Shown here piece after piece: positions 21,329-30,345 of a stretch of 41,531 nucleotides of DNA. Within the stretch, counting starts at the first letter, position 1. Each line of letters starts with the position of its first letter. The stretch is taken from NCBI GenBank assembly GCA_903863015.1, contig CAIPAI010000017.1, forward strand, positions 1-41,531, written 5' to 3'. The notes beneath the pieces are model-generated. The model saw only the letters and a list, made by a program, of their open reading frames with translations. It made no database searches and had not been told where the DNA came from. The stretch is from an uncultured Actinomycetes bacterium. Lineage in GTDB: Bacteria; Actinomycetota; Actinomycetes; Nanopelagicales; Nanopelagicaceae. Made by a program: the position numbers and the translations under genes.

Positions 21329-22201
21329 ATGAGAAATGCACTTACTCCAGGAGTTCTCTCCCCTCGCCGCCTCGTGCCGACCAGCATCAAAGCTCCCGAG
21401 TATGTAGGAAAGAAAGCCCCGACTCTCCATAAAGATGGCCATATCCCTAGCCTGGAGATAGTGGAGAAGATGCGCATCGCCGGACGCATTGCAGCCGAAG
21501 CGATGAATGAAGCCGCCAAAGCAATCGCCCCCGGCGTGACCACCGACGAGATAGATCGCATCGGTCATGAGTACTTACTTGACCACGGCGCCTATCCCTC
21601 CACCCTCGGATATCGCGGCTACCCAAAATCTCTCTGCACTTCACTTAATGAAGTCATCTGCCATGGCATCCCTGATTCCACTCGCATGGAAGAGGGCGAC
21701 ATTCTCAACATCGATATCACGGCATTCATCCATGGCGTGCATGGGGACACCGACGCCACCTACCCGGTAGGAGAGATCAGTGAAGAAGCCCAATTACTGA
21801 TCGAACGGACTCGCGAAGCGCTCAACCGTGCCATCGCCGCCGTGAAGCCGGGGCGGGAGATCAACGTGATCGGGCGAGTGATCGAGGCATACGCCGGTCG
21901 ATTCGGGTACGGCGTGGTCAAAGACTTCACTGGCCATGGCATTAATACGGCCTTTCATAGTGGACTGATCGTGCCGCACTTCGATGCCCCGTATCACGAC
22001 ACCGTGATCGAAGAAGGCATGACCTTCACTATCGAGCCGATGCTCACACTGGGAAGTATCGATTATGAAATTTGGGATGACAGCTGGACGGTAGTCACCA
22101 AGGATCGAAAGTGGAGCGCGCAATTTGAACACACTCTCTTGGTGCATGCAGATGGCGCCGAGATTTTGACACTTCCCGGGACACTTCCTGGGACGGCTTA
22201 G
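21329..22201 (+). CDS. map: Type I methionine aminopeptidase
   Basis: A 290-residue metalloenzyme that removes the initiator methionine. The five metal ligands are recognisable: two Asp in NIDITAF and HGDTDAT, His in FTGHGI, Glu in FTIEPM and Glu in QFEHT. About 40 extra N-terminal residues, seen in the longer actinobacterial form, precede the core. The ATG at 21329 is preferred to a TTG at 21317, which lies immediately next to the terminator. No ribosome site is present. The last 4 bases overlap the tail of the convergent MarR gene. Confidence 0.95.
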   Translation: MRNALTPGVLSPRRLVPTSIKAPEYVGKKAPTLHKDGHIPSLEIVEKMRIAGRIAAEAMNEAAKAIAPGVTTDEIDRIGHEYLLDHGAYPSTLGYRGYPKSLCTSLNEVICHGIPDSTRMEEGDILNIDITAFIHGVHGDTDATYPVGEISEEAQLLIERTREALNRAIAAVKPGREINVIGRVIEAYAGRFGYGVVKDFTGHGINTAFHSGLIVPHFDAPYHDTVIEEGMTFTIEPMLTLGSIDYEIWDDSWTVVTKDRKWSAQFEHTLLVHADGAEILTLPGTLPGTA

Positions 22202-22683
22202 GAGCCGCAGGTGTCGCTCTTTAAGAGGTTTTGAATTGTCGTGAAAGAACGCGCGATCACAGCTTGATCTGCTGGGCTTAATACATCGGTAAAGGCCCGT
22301 CGCACGCTGGCCACGTGATCGGGCGCCGCTGCCACGATGGCCTGCAACCCTTTCTCTGTCATCACCGCGAAAGCTCCACGGCGATCATCGGGGCACTCTT
22401 CTTTACGGATCAATCCCGCTTGCTCCATCACCTTCATTCGGTGCGAGAGACGCGAACGCGAGAGTAGAGCGGCTTGCGCGAGTTCGCTCATCCGCATCCG
22501 GCGCTCCGGCGCATCCGAGAGCTGGGCCAGGACTTCATAATCGGCCATCGAGAGGTCGTGGCCGTCGAGGGCCTGCTCGAGGAGCTCCATGAGGCGACGG
22601 CTGGTGAGGATATAGGCCCGCCAGGCTTCCATTTCCGCAGGTGAGAGCCAGCGAGGTGGCGCCTGCGTGCTTGCCTTATTCAT
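22198..22683 (-). CDS. MarR family transcriptional regulator
   Basis: A 161-residue winged-helix repressor. The helix-turn-helix runs through [30 protein letters not shown] and the wing through [20 protein letters not shown], both typical of MarR. Long helices at each end make the dimer. The ATG at 22683 is chosen because GAGGGGG precedes it by 8 nt; the GTG at 22692 runs into that site. It faces yceI across a region with two palindromes, one over its own predicted start of transcription, so self-repression and control of yceI are likely. The inducer is unknown. Confidence 0.92.
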   Translation of the reverse strand: MNKASTQAPPRWLSPAEMEAWRAYILTSRRLMELLEQALDGHDLSMADYEVLAQLSDAPERRMRMSELAQAALLSRSRLSHRMKVMEQAGLIRKEECPDDRRGAFAVMTEKGLQAIVAAAPDHVASVRRAFTDVLSPADQAVIARSFTTIQNLLKSDTCGS

Positions 22684-22706
22684 GCCGGACACCCCCTCAG
22701 GGTAGA

Positions 22707-22753
22707 AGTTGAATCTTCAACTACTTTACGCTACTTTAGTTGAACATTCAACA
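22707..22753. promoter_or_regulatory. Paired MarR operator palindromes between marR and yceI
   Basis: Site 1 (22707-22722) is a perfect palindrome, AGTTGAATCTTCAACT. Site 2 (22738-22753), AGTTGAACATTCAACA, differs only in the centre and last base. Centres are 31 bp apart, about three helical turns, so both sites face the same side of the DNA. The half-site is GTTGAA. Site 1 covers the expected marR transcription start and site 2 lies just upstream of the yceI -10. Confidence 0.85.
22723..22751 (-). promoter_or_regulatory. Candidate marR promoter
   Basis: TTGAAT (22746-22751), a 17-base spacer and TAAAGT (22723-22728) on the minus strand. The -35 lies within operator site 2 and the start point would fall in site 1, which fits self-repression. 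Confidence 0.45.
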
Positions 22754-22756
22754 AAC

Positions 22757-22764
22757 TATATAAC
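22757..22764 (+). promoter_or_regulatory. Candidate yceI -10 element
   Basis: TATATAAC lies just after operator site 2 and 21 bases before the yceI start. The -35 region would fall in operator 2. A GAGGA ribosome site follows at 22775-22779. Confidence 0.4.
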
Positions 22765-22785
22765 CAGAACAGATGAGGAATATCT

Positions 22786-23328
22786 ATGAGCAACACCATC
22801 GCAGCCGGCACCTGGGCCATTGATCCCAGCCACTCTGAAATTTCATTCTCCGTACGCCACCTCATGGTGAGCAAGGTACGCGGGCACTTCACCAAGTTCT
22901 CCGGAAACCTTGTCATCGCAGAAGACAACACCAAGTCCAGCGTCACCGCAGAGATCGATGCGACAAGTATCGACACTCGCGATGAGAACCGCGACAACCA
23001 CCTTCGCACCAACGAATTCTTCGATATCGAAACACATCCCACCTGGACCTTCGCCTCAACCGCAGTCCGTACCGGCGGCAAGGGTGGTTACCTTGTAGAT
23101 GGCAACCTCACCATCAAGGGCGTCACCAAGCCTGTAGTTCTTGACCTCGAAGTTGCTGGCACGAGCACCGATCCTTGGGGAAACACCAAGGCGGGCTTCT
23201 CTGCTACCACCGTGATCAACCGCAAAGATTTCGGCGTTGAGTGGAATGCTCCACTTGAGACCGGCGGCGTCTTGGTCGGCGAAGAAGTAACTATCTCACT
23301 GGAAATCCAGGCAGCGCTTCAAGCCTAA
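22786..23328 (+). CDS. YceI family protein
   Basis: A 180-residue lipocalin-like beta-barrel protein. Typical motifs are WAIDPSHSEISFSVRHLMVSKVRGHF, the DATSIDTRDENRDNHLRTNEFFD region and the C-terminal NRKDFGVEWNAPLETGGVLVGEEVTI. Members bind isoprenoid quinones or similar lipids; several respond to stress. No signal peptide is present, so this one is cytosolic, as in many actinobacteria. GAGGA precedes the ATG at good distance. A neighbouring divergent MarR gene and operators indicate induction by a small molecule. Confidence 0.93.
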   Translation: MSNTIAAGTWAIDPSHSEISFSVRHLMVSKVRGHFTKFSGNLVIAEDNTKSSVTAEIDATSIDTRDENRDNHLRTNEFFDIETHPTWTFASTAVRTGGKGGYLVDGNLTIKGVTKPVVLDLEVAGTSTDPWGNTKAGFSATTVINRKDFGVEWNAPLETGGVLVGEEVTISLEIQAALQA

Positions 23329-23337
23329 TTCAACTAC

Positions 23338-23373
23338 CAAAACGGGATCTAGCTTCGGCTAGGTCCCGTTTTG
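23338..23373. terminator. Bidirectional terminator between yceI and the YkuD-like gene
   Basis: A 16-bp stem (left arm 23338-23353, right arm 23358-23373) with a TTCG tetraloop and one G-U pair. Four A on one side and four T on the other serve both directions, and the genes on each side converge on it. Confidence 0.92.
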
Positions 23374-23378
23374 TATTT

Positions 23379-24026
23379 CTAGGAAGTGCTGTGGGGCGAC
23401 GCGATTTGAATCATCGGGGCGGATTTTGGATCGAGCCATTTCAAGAGTTGCAATAACGTTTCTCGCTTTACGGCGATGCATCCAGTGAGGGGTTTACCTG
23501 TATCTAAGTGAAGAAAAATTGCCGCAGCGTGCGGCGAATCATTTGTTGTAATGGAAATTGCTAATGAGTAAGAGTCGCGATGATCAATAAGGTGTTCGCC
23601 TTCTGCAGCGTTCCAGGAACAATTCTTGAGACACTCTTGCCAGGTATCGTCCAAAGGAGAGAACGGATCTGCAACCCACCATGAAGCACTCGTGGCTCGG
23701 CGATACTTCAGAGCAGTCGCTGGCTTCTTTTCAAATCCAAAGGCGATACCAATAGGAAAAGTGCCTAGTGGAGTAGTTCCCGTATTTCGCACGCGATCAG
23801 CAATATTGACTAGGCCTTTGGTCGATGTGCGAGCCGTGAAGCTAGTGCCTACCTTCACCCACTTTGCGCTCCTCAATTCATACCGCGTGCCCACCGCTTT
23901 TCCTGACCCGTCAGCGGTAATTGAGATGACTTGACGAGTAGAGGCCGGCATTGCCTGCGGGGTTACGGGAGTGATGGGGGCGAGCATTCCCACCGCCAGC
24001 GCGAGCAGGCTCGCCTTAATGATCAC
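23379..24026 (-). CDS. Secreted L,D-transpeptidase-like (YkuD family) protein
   Basis: A 215-residue exported protein. A short hydrophobic signal sequence covers about 1-26 with possible cleavage after PQA. The catalytic region has His173 in IFLHLD and Cys183 in PLTGCIAV, the variant of the YkuD motif found in many actinobacterial proteins instead of SHGC. Such enzymes cross-link peptidoglycan or attach proteins to it through L,D bonds; activity of this branch is less studied. GGAGG directly touches the GTG at 24026, poor spacing, and an ATT codon 6 nt further would be better placed, so the exact start is uncertain. Confidence 0.78.
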   Translation of the reverse strand: MIIKASLLALAVGMLAPITPVTPQAMPASTRQVISITADGSGKAVGTRYELRSAKWVKVGTSFTARTSTKGLVNIADRVRNTGTTPLGTFPIGIAFGFEKKPATALKYRRATSASWWVADPFSPLDDTWQECLKNCSWNAAEGEHLIDHRDSYSLAISITTNDSPHAAAIFLHLDTGKPLTGCIAVKRETLLQLLKWLDPKSAPMIQIASPHSTS

Positions 24027-24044
24027 CCTCCTAATCTATCCCTC

Positions 24045-24050
24045 TACTAT
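24045..24050 (+). promoter_or_regulatory. Possible -10 element for leaderless GNAT gene
   Basis: TACTAT lies 6 nt before the ATG at 24057, with no ribosome site between. Confidence 0.4.
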
Positions 24051-24056
24051 TCACCT

Positions 24057-24623
24057 ATGTTCTTGGAGAGTGCTCGCCTGCGATTGCGCCCAATGGAACT
24101 GGCAGATGAAGAAGCGATGTTTCAGTACCACTCCGATCCTGAGGTGGTTCGTTACATTCCTTGGTTTCCTCGAGATCGATCCCAAGTACGGGCTTCCATC
24201 GAAAAGATCATGAAAGCCACCCGCCTTGAAGTCGAGGGTGATTACCTCAATCTGGCAGTCACACTCAAGGAGACCGGTCGCCTTATTGGCCAAGTGAGTA
24301 TCGAATTTACCAGCGCTGTAAATGAGTGCGGAGAGATTGGCTACGTTTTCAATCCAGAGTTCAGTGGGCAGGGATATGCCACCGAAGCCATCGCCACCAT
24401 CATCTCTCATGGGTTTGATCTCGTTGAATTCCACCGCGTGATAGCTCGCACTGACCCACGCAATATCGCTTCCATCAAGGTGCTCGAAAGGCTCGGCTTT
24501 CGCCAAGAAGCGCACTTCGTCAGCGAGGAATTCATCAAGGGTGAATGGGTCGATACGCTTATCTTCGCCGTGCTCGATTCCGAATGGGCAGAGCTTCGAA
24601 AGAAATGGGATTTGCAAAGGTGA
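24057..24623 (+). CDS. GNAT family N-acetyltransferase, RimJ/RimL-like
   Basis: A 188-residue acetyltransferase of the RimJ/RimL branch (Acetyltransf_3). It begins LESARLRLRPMELADEEAMF, has the acetyl-CoA loop GYVFNPEFSGQGYATEA with the Q/RxxGxG/A-type turn, and the later NIASIKVLERLGFRQEA helix. These enzymes acetylate protein N-termini, antibiotics or metabolites; the target is unknown. The ATG at 24057 starts the conserved region and a longer frame would overlap the divergent YkuD gene. The stop precedes tgt by 12 bases, so the two are probably co-transcribed. Confidence 0.9.
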   Translation: MFLESARLRLRPMELADEEAMFQYHSDPEVVRYIPWFPRDRSQVRASIEKIMKATRLEVEGDYLNLAVTLKETGRLIGQVSIEFTSAVNECGEIGYVFNPEFSGQGYATEAIATIISHGFDLVEFHRVIARTDPRNIASIKVLERLGFRQEAHFVSEEFIKGEWVDTLIFAVLDSEWAELRKKWDLQR

Positions 24624-24635
24624 GTGAGACCAAAG

Positions 24636-25862
24636 ATGAGTGAGAATAGCCGCGACAAGTTCGGCTTCACAATCACGCATCAAGGTGAAGGCCTGGCGCG
24701 TACTGGGACCATCAAAACTCCCCATGGCGAAATAGCGACTCCTGCTTTTATCCCAGTGGGTACCAAAGCCACCGTGAAAGCGGTGCTGCCGGAGACAATG
24801 AAAGATTTAGGCTCGCAAGCCTTGCTAGCAAATGCGTATCACCTCTATCTCCAACCAGGGCCCGAGGTCGTCGACGCCGCTGGTGGGCTCGGCGCATTTA
24901 TGAATTGGCCCGGCCCTACTTTTACCGATAGTGGCGGCTTTCAAGTTCTCTCGCTCGGCGTGGGATTTAAGAAAGTGCTCGCGATGGATACCTCAATGGT
25001 TCATCGCGATGATGTGATTGCCGAAAATAAGGAACGCCTTGCCCACGTCGATGATGATGGCGTCACTTTTAAGTCGCACTTAGATGGATCTCTCCATCGC
25101 TTCACGCCTGAAGTTTCCATGCAGGTTCAACACAAGTTGGGCGCCGACATCATTTTCGGATTTGATGAGTGCACCACTTTGATGAACACTCGAAAGTATC
25201 AAGAGTTAGCCGTTGATCGAACTTACGCCTGGGCACATCGCTGCATCGCCGAGCATCAGCGCCTCACCGCCGAACGCTCCGATAAGCCCTACCAGGCTCT
25301 CTTCGGTGTCATCCAGGGTGCGCAATACGAAGATCTGCGTCGCAAGGCTGCTCGAGAACTCAACGAACTCGATTTCGATGGGTTCGGCGTCGGTGGTGCA
25401 CTCGATAAACACGAACTCGGCACCATCGTGGGCTGGGTCAATGAAGAACTCACCCCCAATAAGCCGCGCCACTTGCTTGGCATCGGTGAGCCCGACGATT
25501 TCTTTGTGGCAGTGGAGAGCGGCGTAGATACCTTTGACTGCGTAGCCCCGTCACGCGTTGCCCGCACCAGTGCGGTGTATGGTGCCGATGGCCGATTCAA
25601 TATTTCCAATGCTGCCTACAAAACTGACTTCACCCCAATCGACGAAAAGTGTGGCTGCTATACCTGCCAGCACTACACCCGTGCCTATTTGAATCATCTC
25701 TTCAAGGCGAAAGAAATGGTGGCATCAACACTTGCCACCATCCATAACGAGTTCTTCACCGTGCAATTGGTTGATCAAATTCGGGCAACGATGCAATCAG
25801 GCGAATACCACGACTTCAAAAAAGATTTCCTCGGGCGTTATTACGCTAAACGGCAGCAATAA
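24636..25862 (+). CDS. tgt: tRNA-guanine transglycosylase
   Basis: A 408-residue enzyme that exchanges guanine-34 in Asp, Asn, His and Tyr tRNAs for a queuosine precursor. Asp98 in FTDSGGFQ, the nucleophile Asp in VDTFDCV, the GGLxxxxE-like GVGGALDKHEL segment and the zinc site CGCYTCQHYTRAYLNHLF are all present. The ATG at 24636 or a GTG at 24624, directly after the GNAT stop, could be the start; neither ribosome site is strong. The last 17 bases overlap the tail of convergent hutI. Confidence 0.95.
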   Translation: MSENSRDKFGFTITHQGEGLARTGTIKTPHGEIATPAFIPVGTKATVKAVLPETMKDLGSQALLANAYHLYLQPGPEVVDAAGGLGAFMNWPGPTFTDSGGFQVLSLGVGFKKVLAMDTSMVHRDDVIAENKERLAHVDDDGVTFKSHLDGSLHRFTPEVSMQVQHKLGADIIFGFDECTTLMNTRKYQELAVDRTYAWAHRCIAEHQRLTAERSDKPYQALFGVIQGAQYEDLRRKAARELNELDFDGFGVGGALDKHELGTIVGWVNEELTPNKPRHLLGIGEPDDFFVAVESGVDTFDCVAPSRVARTSAVYGADGRFNISNAAYKTDFTPIDEKCGCYTCQHYTRAYLNHLFKAKEMVASTLATIHNEFFTVQLVDQIRATMQSGEYHDFKKDFLGRYYAKRQQ

Positions 25863-27006
25863 CTCTGCTGACCAGATGTGCACCGGGGCGATACGCCAGG
25901 TATTCGTAACTCGGTGCGTCAAGAATGACAAAGTCTGCCCTCGCACCCATTCCTAAGTGACCGATGTCGGAGCGGCGAAGTGCTTGTGCGCCTCCGAAGG
26001 TAGCCGCATGCAGAGCTTGCGCGGGTGAGAAGTACATTTCACGCACCGCCGTAGCAATCACCCACGGCATTGAGGTAATAAACGACGTTCCTGGATTGCA
26101 ATCGGTGGCAAGAGCAACTTTAGCCCCGCGTGCGTAGAGGCGGCGCGCATCAGGGTAAGGCGAGCGCGTGGAGAACTCAGCGCCGGGCAAGAGGGTAGCA
26201 ACCGTGTTTGATGATGCAAGCGCAACGATCTCTTCATCTGAAAGATAGGTGCAATGGTCGACGCTGGCTGCATCTACTTCAAGAGCTAATTCGACTCCCC
26301 CGGTGTGACCAAGCTGATTTCCATGAAGGCGCGGAAGTAAGCCACGCGCTATCCCGGCATCCAAAATCCGACGCGATTCTTCTGGAGTAAATGCTCCGGT
26401 ATCGCAGAAGACATCGATCCACTTCGCTTTGGGGGCGCAGGTATCGAGCATCTCGCCAATAACTAGCGAAACATACTGCTCGCGTTCGGATGCAAACTCT
26501 GCGGGCACCACGTGTGCTCCTAGGAAAGTCACTTCCTGAGTAAATTCGTTGGCTACATCAAGGATCTTGGCTTCGCTTTGCACATCAAGGCCATAACCGC
26601 TCTTGATTTCAAAGGTAGTAATACCGCCAGCCCGAAGTTCACCTACGATTCCAGCGGTGTGCTCGCGCAATTGATCCACGCCAGCCTCGCGCGTCGCAGC
26701 AACTGTGGTCTTAATGCCACCAGCGGCATATTTTTCACCAGTCATCCGTCCGACAAAATCTCTGACACGGTCGCCGCCGAAGACGGCGTGCGTATGACTA
26801 TCAACAAAGCCGGGAATGACACTCTTGCCAGAGGCCTCAATCACTTGATCGGCGCTCGGCGCACCCTTCGACGATCCGATCCAGGCAACCTTGCCGTCCT
26901 CAACTAGAAATGCGGCGTCGCGCAGAGTACCCAGGATTGTTCCATCGCCCATTGTTGGGTCGTTGGTGACTAACTCACCGATTCCCGTGACAACCGTGGA
27001 ACTCAT
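25846..27006 (-). CDS. hutI: Imidazolonepropionase
   Basis: A 386-residue amidohydrolase catalysing the third step of histidine degradation, opening imidazolone propionate to N-formimino-glutamate. The metal-binding HTH of PGFVDSHTHAVFGGDR, the TFEIKSGYGLD segment, the HGNQLGHTGG region and the ATDCNPGT loop match HutI. It begins 2 bases after the hutU stop, with AAGGA overlapping the end of hutU. It is last in the hutHUI operon. Confidence 0.96.
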   Translation of the reverse strand: MSSTVVTGIGELVTNDPTMGDGTILGTLRDAAFLVEDGKVAWIGSSKGAPSADQVIEASGKSVIPGFVDSHTHAVFGGDRVRDFVGRMTGEKYAAGGIKTTVAATREAGVDQLREHTAGIVGELRAGGITTFEIKSGYGLDVQSEAKILDVANEFTQEVTFLGAHVVPAEFASEREQYVSLVIGEMLDTCAPKAKWIDVFCDTGAFTPEESRRILDAGIARGLLPRLHGNQLGHTGGVELALEVDAASVDHCTYLSDEEIVALASSNTVATLLPGAEFSTRSPYPDARRLYARGAKVALATDCNPGTSFITSMPWVIATAVREMYFSPAQALHAATFGGAQALRRSDIGHLGMGARADFVILDAPSYEYLAYRPGAHLVSRVIAAV

Positions 27007-27008
27007 TT

Positions 27009-28715
27009 CTATCCTTCATTGAGTGGGGCGTGCTCGTGCATAGGGATGCGCACCCCGCGTTCCTGGGCAACTTGTTCTGCGAGCTCATAGCCGGCGTCTA
27101 CGTGGCGTATAACGCCCATGCCGGGGTCGTTTGTAAGTACTCGACGTAATTTCTCACCCGCAAGCGCTGTGCCGTCGGCCACGCTCACCTGTCCGGCATG
27201 AATAGAACGTCCGATTCCCACGCCGCCGCCATGATGAATAGAGACCCACGATGCACCTGATGCGGTGTTGATGAGTGCATTGAGCAGCGGCCAATCTGCG
27301 ATGGCGTCAGATCCATCAAGCATGGATTCAGTTTCACGATAAGGCGAAGCCACCGAACCGCAATCAAGGTGATCACGACCGATGACGATAGGAGCCTCAA
27401 CCTCGCCCTTAGCGACCATATCGTTGAAGCGTTCACCCGCGAGATGTCGCTCTCCATAACCGAGCCAACAGATGCGCGCTGGGAGTCCTTGGAAGGCAAC
27501 TTTCTCAGAGGCCTTCTTGATCCATCGGGCAAGTGGTTCGTTATCTGGAAAGAGTTCCAAAACAGCTTTATCGGTAGCGGCAATATCTTTGGGATTTCCC
27601 GAAAGGGCCGCCCAGCGGAAGGGCCCTTTGCCTTCGCAGAAAAGCGGACGGATGTATGCAGGCACAAAACCAGGGAAGGCAAAGGCGCGGTCATACCCCC
27701 CAAGTTTGGCTTCCCCGCGAATGGAATTACCGTAATCAAAGACCTCAACGCCAGCATCCATAAAGCCGACCATAGCTTCCACTTGCTTGACCATCGAAGC
27801 GCGGGCCCTCAGTGTGAAATCTTCTGGGTCCTTCTCCGCCATAAAGTGCCAATCTTCAACCTCAATACCTTCAGGAAGATATGAGAGTGGATCATGCGCC
27901 GAAGTCTGGTCGGTGACGATGTCGATCTCCACACCACGACGGAGCAGTTCAGGGAAAATTGTTGCTGCGTTGCCGAGGACGCCAATGCTCAACGCCTTGC
28001 GTGCCTTCTTGGCATCTAGCGCGAGTTTGATTGCTTCGTCCAGATCGGCGCACCAAATATCGAGGTAGCGATGGTCAACTCGGCGTTGTAAGCGAGTGGA
28101 ATCAACATCGACACAGAGACACACACCATCGTTCATCGTGACGGCGAGCGGTTGCGCACCACCCATGCCACCAGCGCCACCGGTTAATGTGAGCGTCCCA
28201 GCGAGAGTGCCGCCAAAACGCTTATTTGCGATAGCTGAGAAAGTTTCGTACGTACCCTGCAGAATTCCTTGCGTGCCGATGTAGATCCACGATCCGGCGG
28301 TCATTTGGCCATACATCGTCAGGCCCAAAGCTTCTAAGCGACGAAACTCTGGCCAGGTTGCCCAATCCCCCACGAGATTTGAATTCGCAATGAGTACTCG
28401 TGGCGCCCATTCATGCGTTTGCATGACTCCCACTGGCCGACCTGATTGCACCAGCATCGTTTCGTCAGCTTTCAGCGTCGTGAGAGTGCGCACGAGTGCG
28501 TCGAATGACGCCCAGTCGCGAGCTGCTTTACCGGTGCCGCCATAGACGACTAGATCATCAGGGCGTTCGGCAACCTCGGGGTCGAGGTTGTTCTGCAGCA
28601 TGCGAAGGGCAGCCTCTTGTTGCCAACCCAATGTCGAAAGCTTGGTGCCGCGCGCGGCACGCACTGGGCGAGGTCCAGGTCCTGCCCCAGGTGCAGAGTG
28701 AGGTGCGCCGCTCAT
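27009..28715 (-). CDS. hutU: Urocanate hydratase
   Basis: A 568-residue NAD-dependent enzyme, second step of histidine degradation, adding water to urocanate. The [10 protein letters not shown] start, the glycine-rich [14 protein letters not shown] nucleotide region and the conserved Cys in [13 protein letters not shown] are diagnostic. An Ala/Pro/Gly-rich N-terminal extension of about 25 residues precedes the core. Its ATG overlaps the hutH stop by 4 bases (ATGA), so production is coupled to the enzyme before it. Confidence 0.97.
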   Translation of the reverse strand: MSGAPHSAPGAGPGPRPVRAARGTKLSTLGWQQEAALRMLQNNLDPEVAERPDDLVVYGGTGKAARDWASFDALVRTLTTLKADETMLVQSGRPVGVMQTHEWAPRVLIANSNLVGDWATWPEFRRLEALGLTMYGQMTAGSWIYIGTQGILQGTYETFSAIANKRFGGTLAGTLTLTGGAGGMGGAQPLAVTMNDGVCLCVDVDSTRLQRRVDHRYLDIWCADLDEAIKLALDAKKARKALSIGVLGNAATIFPELLRRGVEIDIVTDQTSAHDPLSYLPEGIEVEDWHFMAEKDPEDFTLRARASMVKQVEAMVGFMDAGVEVFDYGNSIRGEAKLGGYDRAFAFPGFVPAYIRPLFCEGKGPFRWAALSGNPKDIAATDKAVLELFPDNEPLARWIKKASEKVAFQGLPARICWLGYGERHLAGERFNDMVAKGEVEAPIVIGRDHLDCGSVASPYRETESMLDGSDAIADWPLLNALINTASGASWVSIHHGGGVGIGRSIHAGQVSVADGTALAGEKLRRVLTNDPGMGVIRHVDAGYELAEQVAQERGVRIPMHEHAPLNEG

Positions 28716-30277
28716 ACAAGTTCTCCGATTTCTCGTTCGACAGCCGTGAGTAATGCTTGGCTCTTCACCATTTCTACTGTTGCTTCAATTTCTGGCGTGA
28801 GCCAGCGATCCATTCCAGGTCCTTGGACTTTCGTGCGAAGGACCTTAAGTGCGGCCCCTGTGCCTGGCGAAGGAATGAGTGGGGCGCGCATATCGATCGC
28901 ACGCCCTGCAGTCATAATTTCAATAGCGATCACACGCGCAAAGGCATCGACAGCGCGACGCAATTTCCGCCCCGCATGCCAACCCATCGAAACGTGATCC
29001 TCTTGCATTGCGCTGGAGGGAATGGAATCGACCGAAGCAGGCGAAGCGAGACGTTTCATTTCTGAAACCAATCCGGCTTGGGTGTATTGAGCGATCATGA
29101 GTCCGCTGTCGACACCGGGGTCATCAGCAAGGAAAGGGTTGAGCCCAAAAGAACGAGACTTATCAAGCATTCGATCTGTGCGACGTTCTGACATGGAAGC
29201 TACATCCGCAATAACGATCGCTAAGAAGTCGAGCACGTACGCCACTGGTGCGCCATGAAAGTTTCCATTACTGCGTACGCGGCCATCAGGCAACACCACC
29301 GGGTTATCGATAGCGCTTGCTAATTCTCGTGACGCAATTAAACGAGCATGATCGACCGTGTCACGAGCGGCGCCGGCAACCTGCGGTGCACAACGCAACG
29401 AGTACGCGTCTTGCACTCGCGTGTCATCATGACCCGCGTGCGATTTCACAAAGGGAGAATCACCTAGGAGGTGCCGAAGATTTTGCGCAGAGAGACCTTG
29501 TCCGACTTGAGGACGTAATGCGTGCAACTCTTCTGCGAAGACCTGATCGGTACCGAGGAGAGCTTCAATACTCATTGCAGTGGAGAGATCTACGGTCTTG
29601 AGTAACGCATCGATATCGCTGATGGCCATGATCAACATGCCGAGCATGCCGTCAGTTCCGTTAATGAGTGCGAGTCCCTCTTTGGCCACAAATTCAATCG
29701 GTGAAATACCGGCATCCTTGAGCGCTACACCTGCATCAACCACGCTTCCGTCAGCTAAGCGCACTTCGCCTTCGCCCATTACCGCGAGCGCACAGGTGGA
29801 GAGAGGCGCGAGATCCCCGGAGCAGCCGAGCGATCCATATTCACGAACGAGCGGGGTGATCTGTGCGTTGAGAAGTGCGGCATACGCATCGGCGGTAGTC
29901 GCGCGAATGCCGGTGCGACCCGTGCACATCGTGGATAACCGCAGCGCCATCATGGCTCGTACGACTTCTTGTTCTACTGGCTCGCCCGATCCGGCAGCAT
30001 GTGAGCGGATAAGAGAGCGTTGCAGCTGGGCGCGCATCTCTGGGTCAATGTGCTTGGTAGCTAATGCCCCAAAACCAGTGGAGATGCCATAGGCCGGCGT
30101 GGGACTGGCGGCGAGTTCATCGACTGTTGCCCGTGAGGATTCCATGGCGGCGCGTGCCTCCGATGAAATCTCGACGGTTGCCCCGTGGCGCGCTATCGCC
30201 ACCACCTCTGCCGGAGTCAGACCTGGAATACCTATGACTACCTTTGCCATTGATGTGGCGATTGATGTGGCGCTCAT
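28712..30277 (-). CDS. hutH: Histidine ammonia-lyase
   Basis: A 521-residue lyase that removes ammonia from histidine to form urocanate. Tyr64 in AYGISTGFG and the segment [12 protein letters not shown] are visible; its Cys152-Ser153-Gly154 should cyclise into the MIO prosthetic group, with Cys in place of the usual Ala. The ATG at 30277 is chosen because AAGGAG lies 5 nt before it; homology begins at an in-frame ATG at 30250 that has no ribosome site. First gene of hutHUI, divergent from hutG. Confidence 0.95.
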   Translation of the reverse strand: MSATSIATSMAKVVIGIPGLTPAEVVAIARHGATVEISSEARAAMESSRATVDELAASPTPAYGISTGFGALATKHIDPEMRAQLQRSLIRSHAAGSGEPVEQEVVRAMMALRLSTMCTGRTGIRATTADAYAALLNAQITPLVREYGSLGCSGDLAPLSTCALAVMGEGEVRLADGSVVDAGVALKDAGISPIEFVAKEGLALINGTDGMLGMLIMAISDIDALLKTVDLSTAMSIEALLGTDQVFAEELHALRPQVGQGLSAQNLRHLLGDSPFVKSHAGHDDTRVQDAYSLRCAPQVAGAARDTVDHARLIASRELASAIDNPVVLPDGRVRSNGNFHGAPVAYVLDFLAIVIADVASMSERRTDRMLDKSRSFGLNPFLADDPGVDSGLMIAQYTQAGLVSEMKRLASPASVDSIPSSAMQEDHVSMGWHAGRKLRRAVDAFARVIAIEIMTAGRAIDMRAPLIPSPGTGAALKVLRTKVQGPGMDRWLTPEIEATVEMVKSQALLTAVEREIGELV

Positions 30278-30304
30278 CCGACTCCTTATAGATCTGACGC
30301 TCAG

Positions 30305-30311
30305 TACACTA
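30305..30311. promoter_or_regulatory. Candidate overlapping -10 elements for hutHUI and hutG
   Basis: TACACTA reads as TACACT on the plus strand and TAGTGT on the minus strand, so one site could serve both directions. Predicted leaders of roughly 22 nt (hutH) and 29 nt (hutG) would each contain the gene's ribosome site. No clear -35 boxes were found. Confidence 0.3.
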
Positions 30312-30345
30312 GCCGAGCAATCACTGATACGGGAGCGAGGGCCGC

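Noticed and set aside
20794-21568. Two long open frames on the minus strand with Leu/Ala/Phe-rich repeats, looking like membrane proteins
   Set aside because: They are the reverse reading of AAG-rich repeats of the histone-like gene; they run through its terminator and overlap it fully, and have no ribosome site.
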